A stretch of 64,000 bases of DNA, taken from NCBI GenBank assembly GCA_910574285.1, contig CAJTAL010000008.1, positions 62,001 through 126,000 on the forward strand, written 5' to 3'. Each line of letters begins with the position of its first letter. Position 1 is the first letter of the stretch. Below, one piece after another: positions 34,209 to 42,689 of this stretch. The DNA comes from Lachnospiraceae bacterium (lineage in GTDB: Bacteria; Bacillota; Clostridia; Lachnospirales; Lachnospiraceae). The position numbers and the translations under genes were made by a program. Below the pieces are notes generated by a model, which searched no databases, had not been told where the DNA came from, and was given only the letters and a program-made list of their open reading frames with translations.

Positions 34209-35804
34209 ATGGCAGAGATAAAAGTGAAACAGACCGAGAAGAAAATTGAGTGCCGGGAGGGGGAGAACCTTCTGGAGGCTTTGCTGGGAGCCGGGATATA
34301 CGTGGATAACCCGTGCAACGGCAAAGGGATCTGCGGTAAATGCAAGGTCAGGATCGCGGCAGGCGAAGTCTCAGGGATGACCGGGGCGGAGGAGCGTCTG
34401 CTGAAATCCGAAGAGATTCAGGCTGGGATTAGATTGTCCTGTATGGCGGAAGTGACAGGAAATGCGGAAGTCGAATTGCTTCAGAAGGAGCGGAAGCATG
34501 AAGTATTGACGAAGGGGTATATGCCTCGATTCGAGAGAGATGTATATGACGGTGGATACGGCATTGTGATTGACATAGGGACGACGACGGTAGTTACGGC
34601 GCTGATTGATCTTAAGACGGGAAGGGAGCTTGCTAATGCATCCATGATCAATGCACAGAAACAGTATGGGCTGGATGTACTGACGCGGATTACATATGAG
34701 TATGAGCATCCTGATTGCGGCATTCAAAAGCTTAAGGAGGCGATCGTGAATTCTATTAACGCCATGATCGGTGAGGCCTGCCAGGAAGCGGGGGTTGACC
34801 GGAGGGATATCAGGGAGATTGACGTAGCGGCGAACTGTACCATGATGCATATGCTTCTGGGCGTGGACGCACGGTCTATCGGGAGATCGCCGTATCGCCC
34901 CGTGTTTACGGAGGCAAAAGACCTGCCGGCGAGGGAGATCGGAATCGAAGCGGCAGAAGATACGAGATTGTACTGTCTTCCGCAGGTGTCGGCCTATATC
35001 GGAGCAGATATCGTGGCGGGAGCCTACGTATGCGAGCTTTGGAAGGAGAGGGGAAATGTACTCTTTATCGATATCGGGACGAACGGTGAGATCGTGCTGG
35101 CGAGTAACGGAAGGCTTCTTAGCTGCTCCTGTGCGGCGGGACCGGCATTGGAGGGAATGAATATCAGCTCCGGTATGAGGGCGTCGGAAGGCGCGGTTGA
35201 AGATGTAGAGATTACGGATCAGGGAATCAGGCTTAAGGTTATCGGCGGTCAGGAACCGGTTGGATTGTGCGGAAGCGGAATTCTGGCTGTGGTAAAGGAA
35301 CTGCTTCGGAACGGTATCGTGAAGAAGACAGGGGTGTTTGTAAAGAAAGATAAGCTTAAGGAAGATGATTACCGCTATCCCATGATTCAGATGAACGGAA
35401 CGAAGAGGGAATTCATTCTCTGTGAGAATCCGAAGCTATTGGTAACGCAGGGAGACGTGCGGCAGGTACAGCTTGCCAAAGGAGCAATTCTGTCCGGATT
35501 CATGGCGCTCCTTGGAAAGGCCGGTATTTCGATGGAGGATCTTGATAAAGTGATGATAGCAGGGCAGTTTGGCGCGCATCTTCCGGCAGAGTCGCTGATC
35601 GGAACAGGGATTTTGCCGAGGGAAGTAGAGGGAAAATTAGTCTATCTGGGGAATTCATCCAAGACGGGAGCCTATATGACCCTGATGTCCGAGAGAGTAA
35701 AGCGTGAGATGGAATTGCTTGCCGGGAAGATGGAGTACATGGAACTGGCAGAGACAGAGAATTATGAGAGGATATTTACAGAAAGTATGATATTCCCGGG
35801 GTAG
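34209..35804 (+). CDS. Corrinoid reductive activator (RACo/RamA-like, 2Fe-2S plus ASKHA domain)
   Basis: 531 residues from ATG 34209. The N-terminal ferredoxin domain binds one cluster through Cys36, Cys42, Cys45 and Cys78 (NPCNGKGICGKCKV, LSCMA). The rest is an ASKHA-type ATPase (DUF4445) with GIVIDIGTTTVVTALID near 115-135, LFIDIGTNGE near 285 and AGQFGAHLP. Such proteins use ATP to reduce inactive cob(II)alamin on corrinoid proteins to cob(I)alamin. Its presence supports the reading that the module transfers methyl groups through a corrinoid. A hairpin (35841-35860) ends the operon. Confidence 0.92.
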   Translation: MAEIKVKQTEKKIECREGENLLEALLGAGIYVDNPCNGKGICGKCKVRIAAGEVSGMTGAEERLLKSEEIQAGIRLSCMAEVTGNAEVELLQKERKHEVLTKGYMPRFERDVYDGGYGIVIDIGTTTVVTALIDLKTGRELANASMINAQKQYGLDVLTRITYEYEHPDCGIQKLKEAIVNSINAMIGEACQEAGVDRRDIREIDVAANCTMMHMLLGVDARSIGRSPYRPVFTEAKDLPAREIGIEAAEDTRLYCLPQVSAYIGADIVAGAYVCELWKERGNVLFIDIGTNGEIVLASNGRLLSCSCAAGPALEGMNISSGMRASEGAVEDVEITDQGIRLKVIGGQEPVGLCGSGILAVVKELLRNGIVKKTGVFVKKDKLKEDDYRYPMIQMNGTKREFILCENPKLLVTQGDVRQVQLAKGAILSGFMALLGKAGISMEDLDKVMIAGQFGAHLPAESLIGTGILPREVEGKLVYLGNSSKTGAYMTLMSERVKREMELLAGKMEYMELAETENYERIFTESMIFPG

Positions 35805-35840
35805 AGGCGGGAGATGGAATATATCATTTAGCAGAGTAGC

Positions 35841-35860
35841 GGGGGCAGTTGCCCCCTTTT
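35841..35860 (+). terminator. Rho-independent terminator of corrinoid operon
   Basis: GGGGGC at 35841-35846 pairs with GCCCCC at 35851-35856 around loop AGTT, followed by TTTTGTTTT. It lies 37 bases after the activator stop and before the convergent sugar-transporter genes. Confidence 0.85.
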
Positions 35861-35873
35861 GTTTTGATTGTTT

Positions 35874-36692
35874 CTATCCTTTCAATCCGTTCAATGCGAC
35901 GCCTGCTTCGAATTTTGACTGCAGGAGCAGATAGAAGATGAACGGCGGCAGGAATGTGATCACGGAGCATGCCATCGTAAGCCCGACGTCCACATCATAT
36001 TGCGCTTTCATCGTGGTCAGCGCCAACGGGAGTGTGCGCATCGTGTCGTTTGTGGTAATGATCAGGGGCCAGGTGAAGTTGTTCCATGCACCGATAAAAG
36101 TAAAGATTGAGAGAGTCAGCATGGCGGATTTCACAAGAGGCAGGATCACGGTCCACAGGATCTTGAGATTGGAAGCGCCGTCGATTCTGGCCGATTCCAT
36201 CAGTTCGTTAGGGATGCCGAGAATCGCCTGGCGCATGATGAAGACTCCGAAAGCCGTAGGGAGAGGAAGGATCAGCGCTTTAAAGGTATTCACCCACCCC
36301 AGTCCTCTGACAACGATATACAACGGTACCAGTATAACTTCGGAGGGCACCAGCATAGTCAGTATCAGCAGTAAAAATATCTTGTCGTTTCCTTTGAATT
36401 TGAGTTTGGCGAAAGCGAATCCAGCAGTACAGCTCGTAAAAAGTGTCAGGGCGACGCCGGCGAACGCGATTATGATACTGTTCAGCAGGTAACGGCCGAT
36501 GGTGCCGCCGGAGAAAATTTTCCGGTAATGCTCTGTTGTCAGGCTGGACAGAGAGAAACTGAAATCATAAGCATTCAATGTGCTCTTTAGAGACATCAGT
36601 ATCATGTATACAAACGGCAGGACACAGAGCAGAGCTATAAAGATCAGAACCAGGTCCCCTGCTATATGAGATAATTTCTTCATTACGGCCAC
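35874..36692 (-). CDS. Sugar ABC transporter permease (MalG/LacG type)
   Basis: 272 residues with six membrane segments and the cytoplasmic EAA loop MESARIDGASNLKILWTVILP that contacts the ATPase. This is the second permease of a CUT1 carbohydrate importer. It lies 3 bases after the LacF-type gene, in the order binding protein, permease F, permease G. No ATPase gene is present; CUT1 systems often share an MsmX-type ATPase. The binding protein upstream has lost its N-terminus, so the whole transporter is probably inactive. Confidence 0.92.
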   Translation of the reverse strand: MAVMKKLSHIAGDLVLIFIALLCVLPFVYMILMSLKSTLNAYDFSFSLSSLTTEHYRKIFSGGTIGRYLLNSIIIAFAGVALTLFTSCTAGFAFAKLKFKGNDKIFLLLILTMLVPSEVILVPLYIVVRGLGWVNTFKALILPLPTAFGVFIMRQAILGIPNELMESARIDGASNLKILWTVILPLVKSAMLTLSIFTFIGAWNNFTWPLIITTNDTMRTLPLALTTMKAQYDVDVGLTMACSVITFLPPFIFYLLLQSKFEAGVALNGLKG

Positions 36693-36695
36693 CCC

Positions 36696-37583
36696 CTATA
36701 TCTCTGATGCTTCGCGTTTCATAAAACGCTGCTGGAACAGTACGACTACCAGGACCATCAACATCAGGACGTTGGATACGGTCATGGCATATCCGGCTTT
36801 GCCTCCCTTGAAGGTAAGCTGGTAAGCATACATAACCATGGTGGTGGTCGACATAGAAGGACCGCCTCCGGTCATGGTGTATACAATATCGAATACCTGC
36901 ATGGAACTGATGATGACCAGGAAGGTATTCAGAATCAGGGTAGGCTTAAGCAGAGGAATCGTGATCCTGGAGAAAATATTCCAGGAATTTGCGCCGTCCA
37001 CACGGGCCGCTTCGTAGTAATTATCTGGAATCGACATCAGGGAGGATAAGGTAATGATCATATAATACCCCATACTCTTCCATACGATAATCATGGACAG
37101 TGTAATAATCGCCGAGGTGCTGTCGCCGAGAAGCATGGTAGGATCAAGCCCCACCAGACCGAACAGGAAGCTTACGGCAGGATGTCCGCCGTTTAAGATT
37201 GCTTTCCAGATTGTTCCGACTACGGCGTTGGAAGACAGTACCGGAATAAAAAGGGATGCCTTGGCAAATTTTCCCAGAAGCGTATCCTTCCTGGAGGCGA
37301 TCAGCGCGGCAAGTGCTGTGGAGATAAGTATCTGCAAAGGAACCGCCATCAAAGTGATCTTGACGGTATTCATAATACATTGCCGAAGCTTGCTATCCCG
37401 CAGCAGTTTTTGATAATTAAAAAGTCCGTTGAATTTCGCCGGTGTAATGATATTGTATTTTGTAAAGCTGAAACAGACGGCAATGATCAAAGATCCTGCC
37501 ACAAAAGTGAGCAGGATCAATGAAATTGGCGTGATGTACGCATAGGGCGAAAGAACGGATAAGATGTTCTTTTGTTTCTTCAT
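36696..37583 (-). CDS. Sugar ABC transporter permease (MalF/LacF type)
   Basis: 295 residues, six membrane segments and the EAA loop YYEAARVDGANSWNIFSRITIPLLKP near residue 185. The C-terminal basic tail QRFMKREASEI is on the cytoplasmic side. First permease of the CUT1 system. It begins 9 bases after the truncated binding-protein frame ends, so it was once co-transcribed with it. It retains all hallmarks of function but its promoter region lay upstream of the lost part of the binding-protein gene. Confidence 0.92.
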   Translation of the reverse strand: MKKQKNILSVLSPYAYITPISLILLTFVAGSLIIAVCFSFTKYNIITPAKFNGLFNYQKLLRDSKLRQCIMNTVKITLMAVPLQILISTALAALIASRKDTLLGKFAKASLFIPVLSSNAVVGTIWKAILNGGHPAVSFLFGLVGLDPTMLLGDSTSAIITLSMIIVWKSMGYYMIITLSSLMSIPDNYYEAARVDGANSWNIFSRITIPLLKPTLILNTFLVIISSMQVFDIVYTMTGGGPSMSTTTMVMYAYQLTFKGGKAGYAMTVSNVLMLMVLVVVLFQQRFMKREASEI

Positions 37584-37592
37584 GTTCTTTTC

Positions 37593-38097
37593 CTATTCTT
37601 CGTTGTCAGCCCAATATTCGTCCAAAGTATCATTTGCGAATTCAGCAGATTCATCTAATGCTTCCTGAACATCCATCTTTTCTTCCATGATAGACTGGAT
37701 ATGTGAAGCCAGGTTCTCAAGAATCTCGCTTCCGCATGGACCTACCTGCAGCGGACGCCATTTATCACGGTCTTCCGTAACGATACGCTCCATCTTAGGA
37801 TCTCCGGTGTACTGCTCTGTCTTTGTCAGAGGAGCGCCGGGAGCTACCTTGTGATACTCGGTCATGAATTCGGAACTGCAGATGTATTTGATCAGCTTCA
37901 TAGCCAGCTCCGGATTCTCGCAAGCGGACATAATGGAAAGAGAATCAGCGGCGCCGAAAGTACCATAGTCATCATTCTTAAGAGAAGTTACATAATCCCA
38001 GTTCAGATCAGGGTAAGACTCTTTGAAGAGAGTTTCCTGTGACTGAGAAGAACGGGTTACGCCGAAAGCAGCCTTGCCGGCGCCGAAAACGGTAGAA
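37593..38097 (-). pseudogene. Sugar-binding protein, C-terminal part (cut at inversion junction)
   Basis: On the reverse strand the frame is open from the junction near 38097 to a stop at 37593. It reads ...DAFSTVFGAGKAAFGVTRSS, YPDLNWDYVTSLKNDD, GTFGAADSLSIMSACENPE and the end SACENPELAMKLIKYICSSE, which is the C-terminal half of a CUT1 solute-binding protein. The N-terminal half, signal peptide and lipobox are missing. At ~38098 the plus-strand frame of a different binding protein starts, with no spacer. The start codon at 37931 marked by frame alone is internal. It belonged to the two minus-strand permeases. Confidence 0.85.
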
Positions 38098-39000
38098 AAA
38101 GCATCCGTTAAGGAAGGAAAATATTACGGCGTTCCGATGGAATTCAACCTGGAATACGGCGGTATGATCGTTAACAAGAAGTTATTTGATGATTCAAAGA
38201 TTGCCTATCCTGAGACATGGGAAGATCTCAGAAAAGTTTCCCAGGAAGTTTCCAGGAAAAACGGTGATATCGTAGAGATGAAGGGCTTCGAGATGATGGA
38301 TACGGATTCTCTGATCTGTAATTATCTTGCCATGATCCTTCAGCAGGGAGGCCAGTACCTGAAAGACGATGGTTCTGTTGATTTTGCGACTCCGGAAGGA
38401 ATCAAGGCTATGGAAGAGGTTCTTGATATGTACCAGAAGGGCGAGTGTGATCTTGAATGTCTGACGTCGGGCGAATACTGCTTTAACGACGTATATCAGG
38501 ACAAGGGATATATGGCGTCTGTCGGCTCTTGGGCAATCGGAGAGGGCTCAGGTTCTTATGAGCTGACCTATGGCGAGGACTATGAATACATTCCTGTTCC
38601 GCAGTATGGGGACGAGATGGCATTTGCGTCGGAGACAGGCTGGGGAATTATTGTTCCGGAAAACGGCGCCAATAAAGACGCTGCATGGGAATTCGTGAAG
38701 TTCTTCAGTCAGCCGGAGAATCTGGTACAGCACAATATTGCGTGTAATCAGCTTCCGCCGAGGAAATCCCTGTTAGACAGCGAGGAATATAAAGAGGCGA
38801 TGCCGAATATTACGTTTTTGCTGGATATCCTGCCAAGCGGACAATGGATGGGACCGTACAATACATCTGATATGCGTGAGATATTTAACCAGATGTTCAT
38901 AGATCTGTGCCAGTCTGACAGCCCGGATGTAGAAGGAGCTCTGAAGGACGCGTCAACAAAGATTACAGAAGGATGCCAGATTAGTTACTCGATGAATTAA
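38098..39000 (+). pseudogene. Second sugar-binding protein, N-terminally truncated, head to head with the first
   Basis: From the junction, the plus frame gives SVKEGKYYGVPMEFNLEYGG, the well-known SBP segment DGKYYGVPxE, and then the C-terminal half of a CUT1 binding protein (GWGIIVPENGANKDAAWEFVKFF, MREIFNQMF) to TAA 39000. About 130-150 residues, including signal peptide and lipobox, are lacking. The nearest ATG (38074) lies in the other gene's sequence, so a start there is accidental. Its own permease genes follow on the plus strand. The two halves differ in sequence, so they are not copies of one gene. Confidence 0.85.
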
Positions 39001-39029
39001 AACAGTTCTGAATAATTAAGATGATTCAC

Positions 39030-39058
39030 TTGGATTATAACAGGTCATACCGTATACT
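39030..39058 (+). promoter_or_regulatory. Candidate sigma-A promoter before permease gene
   Basis: TTGGAT (39030-39035) and TATACT (39053-39058) are separated by 17 bases. Start of transcription would be near 39065, followed by a terminator-like hairpin before the permease. Confidence 0.5.
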
Positions 39059-39087
39059 GATATTATGACAGCAGCGGTATGCCGGAG

Positions 39088-39122
39088 GGCAGAGAATGCA
39101 TGTTGTGTTCTCTGCCATTTTT
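39088..39122 (+). terminator. Hairpin between promoter and permease
   Basis: GGCAGAGAA (39088-39096) pairs perfectly with TTCTCTGCC (39108-39116), followed by ATTTTT. It ends just 2 bases before the ribosome site GAGAGAGG of the permease gene. It could lower permease expression after the binding-protein gene, or act as an attenuator. Confidence 0.7.
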
Positions 39123-39132
39123 GGAGAGAGGA

Positions 39133-40011
39133 ATGAAGAATAATCGATTTGTATCTATTGTATTGATACCCAGCTTTTTATTTTTGTTTGTATTTGTGGT
39201 TTTTCCGGTAGTATATGGTTTGGGGATATCGTTCTATGATTATAATCCGGCCAATTCCCAGAACCCCTTTACAGGGCTTGAGAATTACAGGCGTCTGATT
39301 CACGATGAAATATTCTGGCTGTCTGTTAAGAATACGATACTGTTCTGTGTCATTGCTGTGATGTTAAATATTGTGGTTACGCTGTTTCTGGCTGAGATTA
39401 TCTCTGTTCTTCCGGCAAAATGGATGAAGACGATGTTTCGGACGATTCTTTTTATTCCCTGTATCGCTCCTATGGTTGGGCCGTCTATGGTATGGAAATA
39501 CGGTATATTCGGCACGGACGGAGGTATGCTGAACCGAATTGCAGGACTGTTTCATATAGCGCCGAAGAATTGGTTCCTGACGACATGGCCTATGCTTCTT
39601 CTGATCATTGTCTACACTCTATGGGCTGATATCGGATACAATGTAGTGCTTTTTACGGCGGGACTGGAAGGTGTACCGAAGGAATTCGACGAAGCGGCGG
39701 CGATTGACGGGGCAGGGCCGGTAAGACGATTCTTATGGATTAAACTGCCGTTGATAGGGCGGACGTTCGCTTTCGTAGCGATTATGACGATGGCAAATTA
39801 TTTCCAGATGTTCGCCCAGTTCCGTGTGTTCGTGGCTAATGGCGGAAGAAACTATTCGGCGATGGTGCTGACGAATTACATATATAAGATGAGTTTTGAC
39901 AGTTTTGACATGGGGTATGCGTCGGCTGTCGCGGCGGCCCTCTTTGTTATCGTATTTGTTGTGGCGATGATTCAGAATAAGATGATGCGTTCGGATTGGA
40001 GTTATGAATGA
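39133..40011 (+). CDS. Sugar ABC transporter permease (MalF/LacF type), second system
   Basis: About 292 residues from ATG 39133, which follows GAGAGAGG. Six membrane segments and the EAA loop EFDEAAAIDGAGPVRRFLWIKLP near residue 195. It belongs to the plus-strand CUT1 system whose binding protein lies truncated upstream. Its partner permease starts with an overlapping ATG at 40008, but is cut off by the IS element 40 bases later. The remaining permease should not function alone. Confidence 0.9.
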   Translation: MKNNRFVSIVLIPSFLFLFVFVVFPVVYGLGISFYDYNPANSQNPFTGLENYRRLIHDEIFWLSVKNTILFCVIAVMLNIVVTLFLAEIISVLPAKWMKTMFRTILFIPCIAPMVGPSMVWKYGIFGTDGGMLNRIAGLFHIAPKNWFLTTWPMLLLIIVYTLWADIGYNVVLFTAGLEGVPKEFDEAAAIDGAGPVRRFLWIKLPLIGRTFAFVAIMTMANYFQMFAQFRVFVANGGRNYSAMVLTNYIYKMSFDSFDMGYASAVAAALFVIVFVVAMIQNKMMRSDWSYE

Positions 40012-40050
40012 TGAAGCAGTTGAAGCAGAAGAAACGGTCGGAATATAAAA
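40008..40050 (+). pseudogene. First codons of the partner permease, cut by IS4-type element
   Basis: ATGATGAAGCAGTTG overlaps the end of the preceding gene (ATGATGA) and gives ~14 basic residues (MMKQLKQKKRSEYKK) typical of the N-terminus of a MalG-type permease. The left end of the IS element follows at 40051. The rest of the gene is not found beyond the element (41805 onward), so a deletion accompanied or followed the insertion. Confidence 0.7.
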
Positions 40051-41804
40051 AATCAATGTTAACAACTTAATCAAAGCAACCACAATATATAGTGTTTGTC
40101 ATTCTAAAATTTATATCATCTTTTCATCGGCACAGGATTTTTCTGTGCCTTCTTTGTAGTTTCTCCTAATGAGCAAGTGCAAAATATTGCACAAATAACT
40201 TTTTAAATTTTCGTTATATTTACTATTGACAAAATAACCAAGATTTGCGGCGCAGCCCCTGATTATAGTACATTTTGAAAGGAGCTGTTTCTTATGAAAC
40301 TAACACAGATTCTTGCCGATATTATCTGCAATACTTTGCTTGACCCAAATGCCCTGGACAGGGCGCGCAGACAAAAAGGTGCTTTTACCCGTAACTGCCG
40401 AAAACTTCCTTACTGGACTTTAGTCAAACTTTTACTTAGTAATGTTAAAAAGACAATCTCCGCGTCCCTGGATAGTTTTTTCCATGAACTCAAGCTGAAA
40501 TCTGGAGCACCTTTTGTCTGCTGCTCACAGCAGGCTTTCAGCAAAGCGCGTTCTAATATTAGTCATTCCATTTTCAAAGAAGCTTTTGAGCGTACACTGG
40601 ATTTCCTCTGCAGTCGGGATTCCTTTGCTTTCCATGCACGGTTCTTGGGTGTCTGGGGACGGCAGATCATAGCTATTGACGGCTCTAGAATCCCACTGCC
40701 CAACCGGAAAGCCCTCCTTGATAAATACGGCAGCATAGGGAGAGGTGCCAGCTCTCCCACTGCCATTGCCAGTGTTGCTTTTGACGTTCTCAATGACCGC
40801 GTCCTTGATGCCCAGTTCGAACCAATCCATCTGGATGAGCGTACACTTGCCATGAGACATATGGACAATATCAAAAACAAAGCACGGGCAAGCTTATTAT
40901 ACACCATGTTTGTCTTCGACAGGGGATATGCTTCAAAAGAATTGATCGCTTATATTGAAGACACGATCCATGCCGGGTATCTCTTCCGGCTCAGATCTAA
41001 ATTTAACAATACAATCGATGCAATTCCCGCACCGACAGACCAGTATGGGACTACCGACCACATTCTCGTTTTGGATGACAGGAAAGTCCGCGTCCTAAAG
41101 TTCTATCTTCCAAGCGGGACACTGGAAACACTGATCACAAATGACTTTGGCCTGGTTAAAGATCTGTTCCGTCAGTGCTACTTTCTTAGATGGCCGGTGG
41201 AAGAAGATTACAAGCTGATCAAGGAAAAAATAGGGCTTACGAACTTTCGTGGTTATTCCGAGAACTCGGTCCTTCAGGAATTCTGGATATCCATACTGCT
41301 TGCGAACCTCACCCTTGCTATCAAGAGGGAAACGGACGGAATCATCGACCATACCATTAACCAGAAAAACAATAAGCACAGATACATGACAAATATGAAT
41401 GAACTCGTTGGATGCCTGAGCCGTCACCTGCCGGAATATATGGATTCTGAGACGCTTACCGAAAAATTTACCGTGATTCGGGATATATTTCGCTTTGCCA
41501 TATCACATCGGGTACGGGATAAAAAAGGTTGTGGGGAGTCAAATCCACGTGACATTCCCAGAAAGGTAAAGCATCATTACAATAACAAGGCAACACACTA
41601 ACTACCATTTTTGAAAGGTGGTGATGTCCTAAATATCTATGATACATGGCGTCAGAGAAATATTTTTTAAATTTGCTTACAGCACCAAGGGGGAAGTCTG
41701 CCCTTTTTTCTCTCATCAAATATACTATTTGTTATATTCTGGTTAATTTAATGCTGTATTTTCACTACTGATACCATACCACTACTAAGTTGCTAACATT
41801 GATT
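40051..41804 (+). mobile_element. IS4-family (ISPepr1-like) insertion sequence
   Basis: An imperfect terminal inverted repeat, AATCAATGTTAACAACTTA at 40051-40069 and its reverse complement with 1-2 changes at 41786-41804, bounds a single transposase gene. Length is about 1754 bp, in the IS4 range. The exact ends could shift by 1-3 bases because flanking A/T bases match by chance. No clear target duplication is visible. It separates a truncated permease from the LytTR regulator. Confidence 0.8.
40294..41601 (+). CDS. IS4-family transposase
   Basis: 435 residues, AAAGGAG 8 bases before the ATG. DDE catalytic residues are Asp129 (IIAIDGSRIPL), Asp209 (MFVFDRGYAS) and Glu311 (the YKLIKEKIGL YREK-like motif). 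A beta-sheet insertion lies between the second Asp and the Glu, as in IS4 proteins. All three are intact, so the element may be active. A GC-balanced sequence with frequent CTG/CTT codons sets it apart from the AT-rich surroundings at 41800-41900. Confidence 0.93.
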   Translation: MKLTQILADIICNTLLDPNALDRARRQKGAFTRNCRKLPYWTLVKLLLSNVKKTISASLDSFFHELKLKSGAPFVCCSQQAFSKARSNISHSIFKEAFERTLDFLCSRDSFAFHARFLGVWGRQIIAIDGSRIPLPNRKALLDKYGSIGRGASSPTAIASVAFDVLNDRVLDAQFEPIHLDERTLAMRHMDNIKNKARASLLYTMFVFDRGYASKELIAYIEDTIHAGYLFRLRSKFNNTIDAIPAPTDQYGTTDHILVLDDRKVRVLKFYLPSGTLETLITNDFGLVKDLFRQCYFLRWPVEEDYKLIKEKIGLTNFRGYSENSVLQEFWISILLANLTLAIKRETDGIIDHTINQKNNKHRYMTNMNELVGCLSRHLPEYMDSETLTEKFTVIRDIFRFAISHRVRDKKGCGESNPRDIPRKVKHHYNNKATH

Positions 41805-41819
41805 TACAAAAAAGAAAAT

Positions 41820-41898
41820 TTTTCTTATAATATTTTATTATAATATTTTTATTATAACATCTTTCTTATAATATCTTTATTATAATATCTTTGTTATG
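41820..41898 (+). repeat. AT-rich imperfect tandem repeat upstream of LytTR gene
   Basis: Four to five diverged copies of a ~14-18-base unit built on CTTATAATAT/TTTATTATAA occur between 41820 and 41898, right after the IS end. They contain several TATAAT-like boxes, so transcription start signals for the two-component operon could lie here. Confidence 0.6.
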
Positions 41899-41930
41899 AT
41901 TCAGAACAGCAGACGGAAGGAAGTTTTCAT

Positions 41931-42635
41931 ATGGTCCATATAGGAATCTGCGACGACGAGGCGCCCATGCGCAAAGCCCTGCGCGTTCCCTTAGAACAGA
42001 AGCTGCAGCTTCTCGGAGAAGAATACCGGCTTTCTGAGTACGACTCGGGCGAAGCGCTGATCAACCGCCCGGAAGCCGAGACCTTAGATATCTTATTTCT
42101 GGATATTGAGATGAAGAGATTAAATGGCATGGATACTGCCAGAAGCTTAAGGAAGCGAGACGCACACACGATCCTGATCTTTGTGACGGCGTATCCTGAC
42201 TTTGTATTCCAGGGATATGAAGTCCACGCCTTTCATTATATCCTGAAGCCTTACGACGAGCATAAGATTCAAAACGTCCTGGAACAGGCGCTTACAGAGC
42301 TTGGCAAAAGCCGGGAACAATACTTTACTTTGGAGCAGAAATCAGGACTCTTAAGGATTCCCTTAAAGAAGATCCTCGCCTTTTCCAGCGATAAGAGGAA
42401 GGTCGTCCTCTCTCTGACGGACGGAGACACGCTGAATTTCTACGGGAAACTGGACACGGTGGAGGGCGGACTTCCGGATTATTTCATCCGCTGCCATAAC
42501 CGCCATCTGGTGAACTTAAACTATGTAACCGCCGTTGAAAAAGACGGCTGTACCTGCGGGACGCTTCATCTCCCCGTAAGCCGCGCCTACCGGCAGTCCC
42601 TGGAGATCGCCTTCGCGCGTCTTCTGCTCAATTAA
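41931..42635 (+). CDS. LytTR-family response regulator (AgrA-like)
   Basis: 234 residues with AAGGAAG before the ATG. The receiver has the acidic pair Asp8/Asp9 (ICDDEAP), phospho-acceptor Asp58 (LFLDIEMKRLNG) and Lys in LKPYDEH. The C-terminal LytTR DNA-binding domain (~135-234) has FIRCHNRHLVNLNYV. Such regulators bind direct repeats and control exoproteins or bacteriocins. It is followed by a GHKL kinase with 54 bases between, and no agrB or agrD is nearby. The target genes are unknown. Confidence 0.92.
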   Translation: MVHIGICDDEAPMRKALRVPLEQKLQLLGEEYRLSEYDSGEALINRPEAETLDILFLDIEMKRLNGMDTARSLRKRDAHTILIFVTAYPDFVFQGYEVHAFHYILKPYDEHKIQNVLEQALTELGKSREQYFTLEQKSGLLRIPLKKILAFSSDKRKVVLSLTDGDTLNFYGKLDTVEGGLPDYFIRCHNRHLVNLNYVTAVEKDGCTCGTLHLPVSRAYRQSLEIAFARLLLN

Positions 42636-42689
42636 CAAAAAATACCTTCCTGTTTCGTACGGAACAGTTTTTGCATCAGGAGAATACAT

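Noticed and set aside
38074-38100. Genuine start of the plus-strand binding protein at ATG 38074
   Set aside because: The first eight codons are the antisense of the other binding-protein gene, and there is no signal peptide.
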